Assembly (NCBI GenBank): GCA_001828855.1
Contig: MHZT01000003.1
Coordinates: 124,001-188,000 of the forward strand
Direction of reading: 5' to 3'
DNA length: 64,000 nucleotides
Source of the DNA: Rhodobacterales bacterium RIFCSPHIGHO2_02_FULL_62_130
GTDB taxonomy: Bacteria > Pseudomonadota > Alphaproteobacteria > Rhodobacterales > Rhodobacteraceae
The notes below the pieces were generated by a model. The model was given only the letters and a program-made list of their open reading frames with translations. It had not been told where the DNA came from and ran no database searches. Below, piece after piece: positions 25,042 through 33,537 of this stretch; position 1 is the first letter of the stretch; each line of letters opens with the position of its first letter. Both the position numbers and the translations under genes were made by a program.

Positions 25042-26177
25042 GCGTAATCCACCTTCACAATGCGGTTTTCCTTGCCTGCGGTCAGGGCTGCAGTCAGCAC
25101 CGCATGATGCGCCGCAGCCTCGGACGGGTGCGCGCAGGGAAAAGCCCCGCCATCCCCGCCGGCCAGTTCATCCAGATACGAGGCCCACATCTGCTGGATC
25201 GCATCGGTAAAGCCGAATTCGAAAATCCCGCCGGTGATCCCTGCAAACAGCGGGGTGTATCCCAGATCCTCGGTAGCCCAAGTCTGCGCGCCGCCGTTTT
25301 CATAGCGCATGAACTGCCATTGGCGCGGGGATTTGGTGGTGAAAAAGGCGCTGCCTTTCATCCCCAAAACGCGGATCGACCATGTATTCGCCTCACCGGG
25401 CGCAATCCGCCATGTCTTCAGCACCAGCGGGAAATCCCCCGCCGCCGCAGGCACGCGGGCGTTGATGGTGGCGTTGTCCCATGTCTCGCAGGGCGCCATG
25501 CCGCCTTTGCCATCAGGGCGCTGGCTGACCCGTTTCACCAGACTGGCCTGCACCGTATCGGGCCGCCAGCCAAGCCGCAGCGGCACATGCAGCACATGCA
25601 TCCCCAGATCGCCCATGCAGCCATATTCGCCGTTCACTGACCTCATCCGCTTCCAGTTGATGACCTTGTCGGGGTTTATGTCGGACGAATGCAGAAAAGC
25701 CGCCTCGACCTCCAGAATATCCCCGACAGCACCCGATTTCACAAAATCGATGACCTTCTGCGCGCCGGGATAGAAGGGCATTTCCGAGGAACAGCGCACC
25801 ACCAGTTCAGGATGCGCGGCAACGGCAGCCATGATCTTGCGGTTCTGCGACAGGTCCATCCCGAAGGGTTTTTCGCCGAACAGGTGTTTTCCGGCGGCCA
25901 GAATATCGGGATACATCTGCTCATGCAGCACATGCGGCACGGCACAGTAAACCGCGTCAACCTGCGCGTTGGCCAGCAGCGCATGATAATCGGTGGTGGT
26001 CTGGATCGGCCCCAGATGGCCCGAGAACCAGTCCATCAGCGCGGGGTTGGTGTCGCAGACCGCCACGATGCGCGGCTTGGCCTTGGTGTTGGTCAGATGC
26101 AGCCAGCGCGCAGCGGCCGAGGCAAACTCGCGGCCCATAAGACCACAGCCGATGATGCCGAAACGGATCTCTTTCAT
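25038..26177 (-). CDS. Gfo/Idh/MocA oxidoreductase 1
   Basis: A 379-residue NAD(P)-dependent dehydrogenase. The Rossmann start IRFGIIGCGLMGREFA, the EKPFGM motif with its catalytic Lys, and a C-terminal domain with MGDLGMHVLHVPLRLGW are standard for the family. Family members oxidise sugars, inositols or glycosides at a ring hydroxyl. It lies 3 bases after the class I aldolase gene and overlaps the cupin isomerase gene by 4 bases, so it is part of the LacI-controlled operon. A free sugar, a 3-keto sugar or a methylated sugar is possible; sequence alone does not decide. Confidence 0.88.
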   Translation of the reverse strand: MKEIRFGIIGCGLMGREFASAAARWLHLTNTKAKPRIVAVCDTNPALMDWFSGHLGPIQTTTDYHALLANAQVDAVYCAVPHVLHEQMYPDILAAGKHLFGEKPFGMDLSQNRKIMAAVAAHPELVVRCSSEMPFYPGAQKVIDFVKSGAVGDILEVEAAFLHSSDINPDKVINWKRMRSVNGEYGCMGDLGMHVLHVPLRLGWRPDTVQASLVKRVSQRPDGKGGMAPCETWDNATINARVPAAAGDFPLVLKTWRIAPGEANTWSIRVLGMKGSAFFTTKSPRQWQFMRYENGGAQTWATEDLGYTPLFAGITGGIFEFGFTDAIQQMWASYLDELAGGDGGAFPCAHPSEAAAHHAVLTAALTAGKENRIVKVDYA

Positions 26178-26180
26178 GGC

Positions 26181-27005
26181 TTAGGCCAGATGCTTGGCTG
26201 CGGCCTCTGCCGTCGCCTTGTCATGCACGATGGCCATCAGCGCGCGGGTCATCCCGCCCGGATTGGCATGTTGCACCACATTACGCCCATAGACGATGCC
26301 GCGCGCGCCCTGTTGCATCAACTCATGCGTGCGGGACAGGATTTCGGCGTCTGACACCCGACCGCCGCCCCGCACCAGAACGGGGATACCTTGGGCGATT
26401 TCGATGACGCGGTGATACTCGGACACATGGGTGCAGGGGTCGGCCTTGATGATATCGGCCCCCAACTCGGCAGCTTGGCGCACCAGCGGCAGGATCTTGG
26501 AGATGTCGCCATCCACCATATAACCGCCCTTGGCGTTATCCTGCATCACCAAGGGTTCCACCATCAGCGGCATGCCGTAAACCTCGCACTGGCGTTTCAG
26601 CGCGTTCACGTTGCGGATGCAGTCGCGGTAAAGCTCGGGCTGGTTCGGCAGCATCAAAAGGTTGACCACCACACAGGCCGCATCCAGCACCACACCCTGT
26701 TCCACAGGACGGTCAATCACCTCGGAGAACAGCGCGCGGGGCAGGGGTGTGCCATAGACATTGGCAATATCGGTCCGCAGCACAAGCGCGGGGCGGGTCT
26801 TGCCGGGAATGGCTTGCAGGATCGGCGCGGTGCCGGGCGGAAGCTGGATCGCATCGGGGGCTGCATCGGCAATGGTGCGGATGGATTTGTGCATATCCTC
26901 GATGCCGCCAAGGAAGGACGGTTCGTTGAACATGCCGTGGTCAATCGCCACGTCAAAGCAGTTGCCCGAAGGCGCGAAAAGGCGGTTGAGACGGGCGGCT
27001 TTCAT
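26181..27005 (-). CDS. Class I aldolase (DeoC/LsrF/FbaB family)
   Basis: A 274-residue TIM-barrel aldolase. AIDHGMF (21-26) is the DHG signature of archaeal-type class I fructose-bisphosphate aldolases and LsrF. Lys187 in GADIIKADP is the expected Schiff-base lysine. RGGGR (212-216) and YGRNVVQH (239-246) form the phosphate-binding loops. It would cleave a phosphorylated ketose to triose-phosphate plus an aldehyde, or act as an LsrF-like thiolase. It is the first gene of the minus-strand operon, 17 bases downstream of the LacI operator palindrome. Confidence 0.85.
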   Translation of the reverse strand: MKAARLNRLFAPSGNCFDVAIDHGMFNEPSFLGGIEDMHKSIRTIADAAPDAIQLPPGTAPILQAIPGKTRPALVLRTDIANVYGTPLPRALFSEVIDRPVEQGVVLDAACVVVNLLMLPNQPELYRDCIRNVNALKRQCEVYGMPLMVEPLVMQDNAKGGYMVDGDISKILPLVRQAAELGADIIKADPCTHVSEYHRVIEIAQGIPVLVRGGGRVSDAEILSRTHELMQQGARGIVYGRNVVQHANPGGMTRALMAIVHDKATAEAAAKHLA

Positions 27006-27021
27006 GGCGGTCCTGCTGTTG

Positions 27022-27035
27022 TGGAAACGTTTCCA
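27022..27035. promoter_or_regulatory. LacI-family operator, perfect 14-bp palindrome
   Basis: TGGAAACGTTTCCA is an exact palindrome with the central CG typical of LacI/GalR-family operators. It ends 17 bases before the ATG of the class I aldolase gene, where repressor binding would block transcription or its start. The LacI gene at the far end of this operon is the obvious candidate regulator. Confidence 0.8.
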
Positions 27036-27083
27036 TAAGGGGTAAGAGCAGTCCCCGAACCTGTCAATGAAATTAGCGGGGCG

Positions 27084-28466
27084 TCAGGGCAGGCTGTGCA
27101 GCCAAGCGGTCAGTGCCGCCAGATCAAGCGGCGTGCCGGTGTCCACATCAAAGCGTGGCGCAAGCCCCGTGGGTGCGGCGCGTTGGGCCAGCGCGATCAG
27201 TTCCGGCACATAATCCGCCCCCGGATGGCCCGCAGGACGGCTGCCCAGCCGCGCGGCATAGCGCGCGCCGACGGTTTCGGCAGGGGCATGGCACCAGACC
27301 TCGGCCAGATCGGTCAGACCCGCGCGGGCGATATGTCCGGTCAGGGTTTCCAGCGGCTGAAACCCGAACCATGCATCGATGATGACGGTGGTCCCTTGCG
27401 GCGCATCCGCGACCAGATCGAAAATCGCCGCATAAGAGGCGCGGCCAAGGGTGCGGTTGAACAGCCTGTCCCCCGGCGGAAGCACGGTCAGGAACGGGTT
27501 CTTGATGGTGTCCAGACCCAGAATCGGCCAGCCCGTCGCATCCGACAGCGCCCGTGCCACCCCTGATTTGCCCGAGGCCGGAATCCCGTTCACCAGCACC
27601 GCCCGCTTGCGGGGCCGGTTCCGCAGCGCCGTTACCGCCGATCCGATCACGCCTGCATCATCGTCAAGGCTGGCGGCGATCACCGGCGCTTCAAACCAGG
27701 ATGCGCGCGCCGGAACCGTGGCAAGCGCCGCAACAGCCGCCGCCCCCGCACCGCCGCCGATCACCACGCAATCGGGATTGCAGGAGGCGATCAGCGAGTC
27801 GATTGCCGCGCGCAAGGGTGCGGCCCAAGCCTGAATCACCGCGCGCGCGGCTGTATCCTCGCGCACCAGCAGGTCTTGGGCGCGGGTCCGGGCGGGCAAC
27901 CCTGCCTCGGCCAGATGCACGCCAAAGGCGGTGCCGGAACTGACAGTTTCCACGCAGCCGATCCGGCCACAGACGCAGGCCCGCCCGTTCGGATCAACGC
28001 AAAGATGCCCCAACTGCCCCGCCGACCCGCGCCCGCGCAGCACTTGGCCTTGCTCCAGCACCGCGCCGCCGATGCCGGTGCCGATGGTCAGCATCACCAC
28101 ATTGTCCTGCCCGCGCGCGGCGCCATAGGCGGCCTCGCCCAGCAGGGCCATGGTGGCGTCATTCTCGATGGTAACGGGCAGGCCGGTGGCGGACTCGACC
28201 TCGGCGGCGAAATCGAAGCCGGACAGATCGACATAGCCGCCCGACAACACCCGCCGCGTGGCCGCCTGCACCTGACCCGGAACCCCGATGCCCAGCGCGC
28301 GCACCGTATCGTCCCGCACCTGTGCCACCAGATCCAGCAGTCGCGCCATCACCACCGAGGGATCGCGCGAACTGTCGGCCACGGCCCGCGCCTCGATCAC
28401 ACCGCCTGACACGCGGGCTGCGCGCAGCCGGGTGCCGCCGATGTCGATGCCAATGGCCGCTGCCAT
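27084..28466 (-). CDS. ROK-family kinase fused to P-loop kinase
   Basis: A 460-residue two-domain protein. Residues 1-285 are a ROK sugar kinase: ATP loop GIDIGGTRLR (6-15), catalytic Asp103 in IENDATM, and the zinc motif His154 with Cys164/Cys166/Cys171 (ACVCGRIGCVE). After a short Arg-rich linker, residues 288-460 form a P-loop kinase of the AAA_33/chloramphenicol phosphotransferase-like type with Walker A GIPASGKSG (294-302) and VIIDAWFG. Both sites look intact. The fusion could phosphorylate a sugar twice or couple a kinase to a sensor. ATG 28466 lies 4 bases past the upstream aldolase stop. Confidence 0.85.
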   Translation of the reverse strand: MAAAIGIDIGGTRLRAARVSGGVIEARAVADSSRDPSVVMARLLDLVAQVRDDTVRALGIGVPGQVQAATRRVLSGGYVDLSGFDFAAEVESATGLPVTIENDATMALLGEAAYGAARGQDNVVMLTIGTGIGGAVLEQGQVLRGRGSAGQLGHLCVDPNGRACVCGRIGCVETVSSGTAFGVHLAEAGLPARTRAQDLLVREDTAARAVIQAWAAPLRAAIDSLIASCNPDCVVIGGGAGAAAVAALATVPARASWFEAPVIAASLDDDAGVIGSAVTALRNRPRKRAVLVNGIPASGKSGVARALSDATGWPILGLDTIKNPFLTVLPPGDRLFNRTLGRASYAAIFDLVADAPQGTTVIIDAWFGFQPLETLTGHIARAGLTDLAEVWCHAPAETVGARYAARLGSRPAGHPGADYVPELIALAQRAAPTGLAPRFDVDTGTPLDLAALTAWLHSLP

Positions 28467-28470
28467 GCTG

Positions 28471-29370
28471 TCAGCCCTTGAAGTGACGGGCAATCACCGC
28501 CTGAATTTCCCGCAGGCGCGGCACGGCAACCGTCTCAAGCCGCTCTTTTGTGACGCCACGATCCAACGAGATACAATCCTTCCACAGCGACCGCCCCGCG
28601 ATCACGCCCGACGCGCCATTGGCCATCGAGATTTCAACCTGCCCCAAGAAGGTGGCATGATCGACCCCCGCCGACAACACCGCCCAAGGCACATCGCCGC
28701 ACATCGCGGTGATATTGGCGCAGGCCGCAGGCGTTCCCGGATAGGGGATCTTCAGAACCTTGGACCCCGCGTCAAGGCACAGCTTCGATCCGCCTTCGAT
28801 CAGTTCGGGGATCTTGGTGGCATAGGCTTCGGGGGATTCGTCCGGCAGGGCATAGGTCAGGAATTCCACCACCAACAGCAGGTCTTCGGCGGCAAAATCC
28901 GCGATCACTGCGGCCAAGGTGGCCATATTGGCGGTATTCGCAGCCGGAATATCCGACCGCAGGTAGATCATGATCTTGGCCCCCGTGCCGCCCAACTCGC
29001 GCACACGCCGCGCGGTGATGCCTTCCACCATATTGGAAATGCGGTAGCCTTCCGGCGTCAGATCAAATCCCGAAGCATCCAGCCCGATCAGCAATCCGGT
29101 TGACCGGTGCAGAACCCCCTCATCCACCAATCCCGGCACCGCGCAGAGCGGGTCAACCAGCACACAGCCCGCAGGCTTTGCCAGATAGGCAGTGATATCC
29201 ATCTTGGTCAGCCCGAGCGTGGCATTGCTTATGCTGGCCTGTTCTTCCGGCGTTTTCGCCAGCAGCGTCCGCATCCCGCCGCGCTGATCGCAGGCGATCA
29301 CCATCATGGCGCCATCGTCGCCGCAAATTTGCTGATATCCGCGCCGTTCTGCGGTGGTCATGGCAGCCAT
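28471..29370 (-). CDS. LacD/YihT-type class I aldolase
   Basis: A 299-residue TIM-barrel aldolase resembling tagatose-1,6-bisphosphate aldolase (LacD) and sulfofructose-phosphate aldolase (YihT): ACDQRGGMR (26-34), IMIYLRSD (133-140), Glu169 in VVEF, Lys207 in VLKIPYPG (probable Schiff-base residue), VLSAGVDHATF and GVIAGRSLWKD. It cleaves a 6-phospho- or 1,6-bisphospho-ketose into two trioses. ATG 29370 is chosen over 29388 because GGAGACC lies 7 bases upstream. It heads the minus-strand unit with the ROK fusion and is divergent from the SorC-type regulator. Confidence 0.83.
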   Translation of the reverse strand: MAAMTTAERRGYQQICGDDGAMMVIACDQRGGMRTLLAKTPEEQASISNATLGLTKMDITAYLAKPAGCVLVDPLCAVPGLVDEGVLHRSTGLLIGLDASGFDLTPEGYRISNMVEGITARRVRELGGTGAKIMIYLRSDIPAANTANMATLAAVIADFAAEDLLLVVEFLTYALPDESPEAYATKIPELIEGGSKLCLDAGSKVLKIPYPGTPAACANITAMCGDVPWAVLSAGVDHATFLGQVEISMANGASGVIAGRSLWKDCISLDRGVTKERLETVAVPRLREIQAVIARHFKG

Positions 29371-29437
29371 GGAAGGTCTCCGTTTCATTTCTGGTCAGGT
29401 TCGGCGCGGAAGGTGAGTTGCCAGTTGCCTGAATGCG

Positions 29438-29453
29438 GTTATTGCTGGATAAC
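29438..29453. promoter_or_regulatory. Candidate operator in the divergent aldolase/SorC spacer
   Basis: GTTAT (29438-29442) and ATAAC (29449-29453) form an inverted repeat with 6-base spacing, followed by GATG. The AACGAT half recurs in the stronger palindrome at 30458-30477. A binding site for the adjacent SorC-type regulator is possible. Confidence 0.35.
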
Positions 29454-29540
29454 GATGTCACCTAGGCTGTGTAACACCTTGCAGAAAGGAATTGCAACCT
29501 GTCAGTTTCAAGCGGAACCGTAATCGGTGAAAGCCGTGCC

Positions 29541-30446
29541 ATGCTGCACACTGTCGCCAAGCTGCATTATGAAAGCGATATGAGTCAGGTTCAGATCGCC
29601 AAGCAGTTGGGGCTGTCAACGGCTACGATCTCGCGCCTGCTGCAGCGGGCGCGGGCTGAAGGCATTGTGCGAATCGAAGTGCGCGACATCTTCGCACCTG
29701 ACGCATTGGGCGCACAGCTTGCGGCGCGGCTGGGGCTAAAGCAGGTCATCGCGGTGGATGCCCCTGCCACGGGGATTCTGACCGCGCTTGCGGCCCCGTT
29801 GTCGCGGATACTGGCCGAGTTGAACCTTGGCAAAGGCTCGGTGCTGATGGTGGGCTGGGGGCGGACGGTGTCCGCGATCATTGATGCGGGTCTGCCGCTG
29901 ATGCCGGGGGTGGCGGTGGTGCCATCGACGGGCGGGATGCAGCAGCACGCCCAGCACTTCCAAAGCAACGAATTCTCGCGCCGCGCCGCCGAGGTGACGG
30001 GCGGCACGCCCTATTTCATCCACGCCCCCTACCTGCCCGCCCCCGAGGCGCTGGATTTCTTTCTGGCCGAATCATCGGTGCAGGACTCGGTGGCGCTGTG
30101 GGACAGGCTGGATGCGGCCGTGGTCGGCATCGGCATGCCCTACGGGCTGGAGCGCCCCTATCAGGGCGGCGCATCGCACCCCGATCCTGACCTGTCAGCG
30201 GCGGCGGGGGATGTGGTGCGCCATTACTTCGACCGCGAAGGTCAGGTGATCAACTGGCGCGGTGAAGGCCAGATGATCGCGGTGTCTTGCGCGCAGTTGC
30301 GGGCGACGCCGCTTGTGGTCGGCGTGGCCGTCGGGGAGGAGAAAGTCACGTCGATCATCGGGGCCGCGCGGGCCAGGCTGATCACGACCCTGATCACCGA
30401 TACCCGCACTGCCGAGGCCGTTCTGGACATGCTTGCCAAAACCTGA
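29541..30446 (+). CDS. SorC/DeoR-type sugar-binding regulator
   Basis: About 301 residues: an N-terminal helix-turn-helix (DMSQVQIAKQLGLSTATISRLL) and a sugar-phosphate-binding domain (MVGWGRTVSAI; TLITDTRTAEAVL near the end), as in SorC/DeoR/CggR-type regulators. ATG 29541 is used, but it leaves little before the helix-turn-helix. The frame is open to 29475, and a CTG at 29499 with AAAGGA upstream would add 14 residues that look native. It sits between the LacD-type aldolase unit and the ABC importer, and probably controls one or both in response to a phosphorylated intermediate. Confidence 0.88.
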   Translation: MLHTVAKLHYESDMSQVQIAKQLGLSTATISRLLQRARAEGIVRIEVRDIFAPDALGAQLAARLGLKQVIAVDAPATGILTALAAPLSRILAELNLGKGSVLMVGWGRTVSAIIDAGLPLMPGVAVVPSTGGMQQHAQHFQSNEFSRRAAEVTGGTPYFIHAPYLPAPEALDFFLAESSVQDSVALWDRLDAAVVGIGMPYGLERPYQGGASHPDPDLSAAAGDVVRHYFDREGQVINWRGEGQMIAVSCAQLRATPLVVGVAVGEEKVTSIIGAARARLITTLITDTRTAEAVLDMLAKT

Positions 30447-30457
30447 CGCGGGGCTGT

Positions 30458-30477
30458 CAACGATAAGAAAATCGTTG
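30458..30477. promoter_or_regulatory. Palindrome upstream of the sugar-importer promoter
   Basis: CAACGAT (30458-30464) / ATCGTTG (30471-30477) with a 6-base spacer, 16 bases before the -35 element of the binding-protein promoter and 11 bases after the regulator's stop. A good candidate SorC-type operator; it could also act as a weak hairpin terminator of the regulator gene, since A-rich sequence follows. Confidence 0.5.
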
Positions 30478-30493
30478 CAGCAAAAAATTTCTC

Positions 30494-30522
30494 TTGACGA
30501 AGCCCCTGTAGCGACGTGTTAT
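30494..30522 (+). promoter_or_regulatory. Sigma-70-type promoter of the sugar importer
   Basis: TTGACG (30494-30499), 17 bases, TGTTAT (30517-30522). Both boxes are close to consensus with ideal spacing; the binding-protein ATG is 94 bases further on. Confidence 0.65.
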
Positions 30523-30615
30523 CAGACCTACTGAAAACACTCGCAACAAGCGAATAATCGATCCGGACTTCCCGAAAGGGTTGAACGATGCCGGCTATCC
30601 AAGGGAGGAATATTT

Positions 30616-31596
30616 ATGAAACGTCGCGGTTTTCTCGGCGCTGTCTCGGCACTTGCGCTTAGCTTCTCACTGTCCACCGCCGCACAGGCGCAGGACAAAC
30701 TGACCATCGCTCTGGTGCCGGGTCTGACGACCGATGCCTTCTATATCACCATGCAAAAGGGCGCGCAGGCTGCCGCCGATGCGCTGGGCGTGGAACTGGT
30801 GTTCCAAGGCGCACCGGACTTCAACCCCGTCACCCAGGTGCCGGTTCTGGACGCCGTGATTGCCCGCGCGCCGGACGCCATCCTGATCGCGCCGACCGAT
30901 ACCGTCCAGTTGATCGAGCCGCTGAAAAAGGCGCATGACGCCGGTATTCCGGTGATCACCGTCGATACCTTCATCGGCACCGGCATTTACCAGACCGGCG
31001 CAGGCGATGGCGATTTCCCGCTGTCCTATATCGCTTCGGATAACGTGCTGGGTGGCCGCATGGCAGCCCGTGCGCTGGCCAACGCGATTGGCGGCGAAGG
31101 CAAGGTCTATGTGGCCAACGTCAAGCCGGGCATCTCGACCACCGACCAGCGTGAAGCGGGCTTCAAGGCTGAAATGGCCGAGAATTTCCCCAACGTGGTG
31201 GTTCTGGAAACCCAGTTCAACGACAACGACGCCAACAAGGCCGCCTCGCAGCTTCAGGGCGTGTTCGCCCGTGACGCGGATGTGAAAGGTGTGTTCGGTG
31301 CCAACCTGTTCTCGGCGCTGGGCGCTGGCACGGGTGTCGGCCAAGCGGGCCAGACCGGCAAGATCAAGGTCGTGGCCTTCGACGCCCCCGGCTCGATCGT
31401 GGACAATATCAAGACGGGTCTGGTCGACGTGGCAATCGCCCAGCATCCGGCTGAAATCGGCTACTACGGTGTGGTTTCGGCCTATGCCCATCTGACCGGC
31501 AACTCGATCCCCGTCAGCATCGGCACCGGCTTTACCATCATGGACGCGTCGAACATCGACGATCCGAACGTCGCCAAATACATCTACTCGGAATAA
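30616..31596 (+). CDS. Sugar ABC transporter substrate-binding protein (FrcB/RbsB-type)
   Basis: A 326-residue periplasmic binding protein of the ribose/fructose family (Peripla_BP_4). A signal peptide begins MKRRGFLGAVSALALS, with cleavage near AQA-QD (residues 24-27). Conserved parts include DAILIAPTD, ASDNVLGGRMAARAL, TDQREAGFKAEM and VVAFDAPGSIVDNIKTG. It delivers a hexose, by context a ketohexose such as tagatose or fructose, to the permease and ATPase downstream. It has its own promoter and is followed by two hairpins that should make its transcript more abundant than that of the permease. Confidence 0.9.
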   Translation: MKRRGFLGAVSALALSFSLSTAAQAQDKLTIALVPGLTTDAFYITMQKGAQAAADALGVELVFQGAPDFNPVTQVPVLDAVIARAPDAILIAPTDTVQLIEPLKKAHDAGIPVITVDTFIGTGIYQTGAGDGDFPLSYIASDNVLGGRMAARALANAIGGEGKVYVANVKPGISTTDQREAGFKAEMAENFPNVVVLETQFNDNDANKAASQLQGVFARDADVKGVFGANLFSALGAGTGVGQAGQTGKIKVVAFDAPGSIVDNIKTGLVDVAIAQHPAEIGYYGVVSAYAHLTGNSIPVSIGTGFTIMDASNIDDPNVAKYIYSE

Positions 31597-31600
31597 GCAG

Positions 31601-31661
31601 GTATCAGGCAGGCTCCTGGGCCTGATACGCTTGTGGCGGCCCTGAACGGGCCGCCGCTTTT
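31601..31661 (+). terminator. Double hairpin with partial terminator after the binding-protein gene
   Basis: Hairpin 1: GTATCAGGC (31601-31609) / GCCTGATAC (31620-31628). Hairpin 2: GGCGGCCC (31635-31642) / GGGCCGCC (31648-31655), followed by GCTTTTA. This pattern after a binding-protein gene usually protects the upstream message and attenuates the downstream genes. Confidence 0.75.
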
Positions 31662-31718
31662 ACGCGGACCCCGGCCCCGATCAGGGTCGTCCGCCGTCTT
31701 TCGATAGGATTATCCCCC

Positions 31719-32783
31719 GTGACTTCGCCCCCAATCCCCCATCATGCCGCCACCGGCCATGTCGCGCCCCAAGCCGATCATGCCGACAAGGCGCGCACGC
31801 TTCTGCAGCGCATTGCCGATCTGCGCGCATGGCTGTTTCTGGCCTTCCTGATCCTTGGGTTCGAGCTGTGGTCCCGCATCAGCTTTGGCGGCACCTTCCT
31901 GTTCAACCCGTTCAACATCCAGTCGATTGCGGTCTTTGCCGTGGCCCCCTTGCTGCTGGCGACGGGGCAGACCTTTGTGATCATCTCGGGCGGGATTGAC
32001 CTGTCGATGGGCTTTATCATGGGGCTGGCGGCGGTTGTCGCGGCACATGTGATCAACTGGGCCACGCCAGGAATGGGCTTTGGCCTTGCGGTGCTGTTCG
32101 GATCGGTTGTGGCGGTTCTGGTCGCGGCCATTCCAGGCATCGTCAACGGCATGCTGGTGGCGCTGCTGAAAGTGCCGCCCTTTATCGGCACGCTGGGCAT
32201 GTTTGGCGTGGCGCGCGGCGTGGCCTTTCTGCTGGCCGGTGGCACCACGGTTCCGGTCAAGAACGAGGTGTTCTCGGCGCTTGGCAACGGCAAGATCTAT
32301 GGCGTCCCCTATATCATCCTTGTCACCGCGGTTTTCGTGCTGATCATGCGCTATCTGCTGGGCCAGACCAAATTCGGCCAGCACAACTATGCCATCGGCG
32401 CCAATGCCCAAGCCGCGCGGCGGGCGGGCATCAATATCAAATGGCACCTGCTGCGGCTTTATATCCTGTCGGGCATGTGCGCGGGCCTTGCGGGCGTGCT
32501 TTACGCCGCACGTTTCAGCGCCGGGGCCGCGCAGGCCGGCGAGCCGTTGCTGCTCGACTCGGTTGCGGCGGTGGTGATTGGCGGGGCCAGCCTGTTCGGC
32601 GGGTCCGGCACCATCCTTGGCACCGTGGCAGGGGCATTCGTGATCGCCGTGATCCAATACGGATTGGTCTTCATCAATGTGGCCCCGTTCTGGCAATTCA
32701 TCAGCGTGGGCGTTGTCATCATCATCTCGGTGCTGATCGACCAGGCGCAACGGCGGTTCTCTGGAGGGCGGCAAAGTGAGTGA
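31719..32783 (+). CDS. Sugar ABC transporter permease (FrcC/RbsC-type)
   Basis: A 354-residue inner-membrane permease of the BPD_transp_2 family, about ten helices after a hydrophilic 35-residue N-terminus. Family landmarks are GGIDLSMGFIMGL, the FIGTLGMFGVARG segment and the IGANAQAARRAGI loop that contacts the ATPase, then AAVVIGGASLFGGSGTILGT. The start is GTG 31719, with AGGA upstream at 31706. Its stop overlaps the ATPase start by 8 bases. It forms an FrcBCA-type importer with its neighbours. Confidence 0.9.
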   Translation: MTSPPIPHHAATGHVAPQADHADKARTLLQRIADLRAWLFLAFLILGFELWSRISFGGTFLFNPFNIQSIAVFAVAPLLLATGQTFVIISGGIDLSMGFIMGLAAVVAAHVINWATPGMGFGLAVLFGSVVAVLVAAIPGIVNGMLVALLKVPPFIGTLGMFGVARGVAFLLAGGTTVPVKNEVFSALGNGKIYGVPYIILVTAVFVLIMRYLLGQTKFGQHNYAIGANAQAARRAGINIKWHLLRLYILSGMCAGLAGVLYAARFSAGAAQAGEPLLLDSVAAVVIGGASLFGGSGTILGTVAGAFVIAVIQYGLVFINVAPFWQFISVGVVIIISVLIDQAQRRFSGGRQSE

Positions 32784-33534
32784 TATGACCCCCATCGGCC
32801 AGCCGCTGCTGGAAGTCCGCCACCTGTCGAAAAACTTCGGTCCTGTGCAGGCGCTGAACGATCTGACCATGATGGTCCGCGCGGGCGAGGTTGTGGCTCT
32901 GGCAGGCGACAACGGCGCGGGCAAGACCACGCTGATCAAGGCGATTTCCGGCGTCTATCAGCCCTCATCCGGGGAAATCCTGCTGAAAGGCAAGCCCGTC
33001 GCCTTTGCCTCGCCGCAAGAGGCGCGCGATCAGGGTATCGAGACGATCTATCAGGATCTGGCCTTGGCCGATAACCTCAGCATCGGCGCGAATATCTTTC
33101 TGGGCCGCGAACCGATGCGGCGCAAATACGGCTTCCTCCCCGTGCTGGACCGCGCCAAGATGGCCGAGGCCGCCAAGACCACGATGGCGCTGCTGGATTT
33201 CCACGTCAGCCGCCTTGATGCGCCGGTGTCGAACTTTTCGGGCGGTCAGCGGCAGGCGGTGGCCATCGGGCGCGCGGTCTACTGGAACGCGCAAATCCTG
33301 ATCATGGACGAACCCACCGCAGCCCTTGGCGTACCGGAACAGCGCAAGGTCATCCAGTTGATCCACCAGCTCAAGGCGCAGGGCAGGGGGGTGATCTTCA
33401 TCAGCCACAACCTGCAAGACATCTTCGCGGTAGCCGACCGGATCGTCGTGCTGCGCCGTGGTGTGCAGGCGGGCGAGCGGAAGATTTCCGAGACCACCCA
33501 TGACGAGGTGGTCAAGCTGATGGTCGGCGGCTGA
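32776..33534 (+). CDS. Sugar ABC transporter ATP-binding protein (FrcA-type)
   Basis: A 252-residue ATPase with Walker A GDNGAGKTT, Q-loop YQDLALADN, signature FSGGQRQAVAI, Walker B ILIMDEP and the switch His in FISHNLQD. It has one nucleotide-binding domain rather than the tandem pair of RbsA, as in FrcA fructose importers. It starts at GTG 32776 with GGAGGG 8 bases upstream, inside the end of the permease gene. Three bases separate it from the kinase gene, so uptake and phosphorylation are on one transcript. Confidence 0.9.
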   Translation: MSDMTPIGQPLLEVRHLSKNFGPVQALNDLTMMVRAGEVVALAGDNGAGKTTLIKAISGVYQPSSGEILLKGKPVAFASPQEARDQGIETIYQDLALADNLSIGANIFLGREPMRRKYGFLPVLDRAKMAEAAKTTMALLDFHVSRLDAPVSNFSGGQRQAVAIGRAVYWNAQILIMDEPTAALGVPEQRKVIQLIHQLKAQGRGVIFISHNLQDIFAVADRIVVLRRGVQAGERKISETTHDEVVKLMVGG

Positions 33535-33537
33535 CCT

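Noticed and set aside
28471-29370. Sulfoquinovose (YihT) pathway
   Set aside because: Only the aldolase resembles YihT; no sulfoquinovosidase, SQ isomerase, SLA reductase or sulfonate exporter was recognised.
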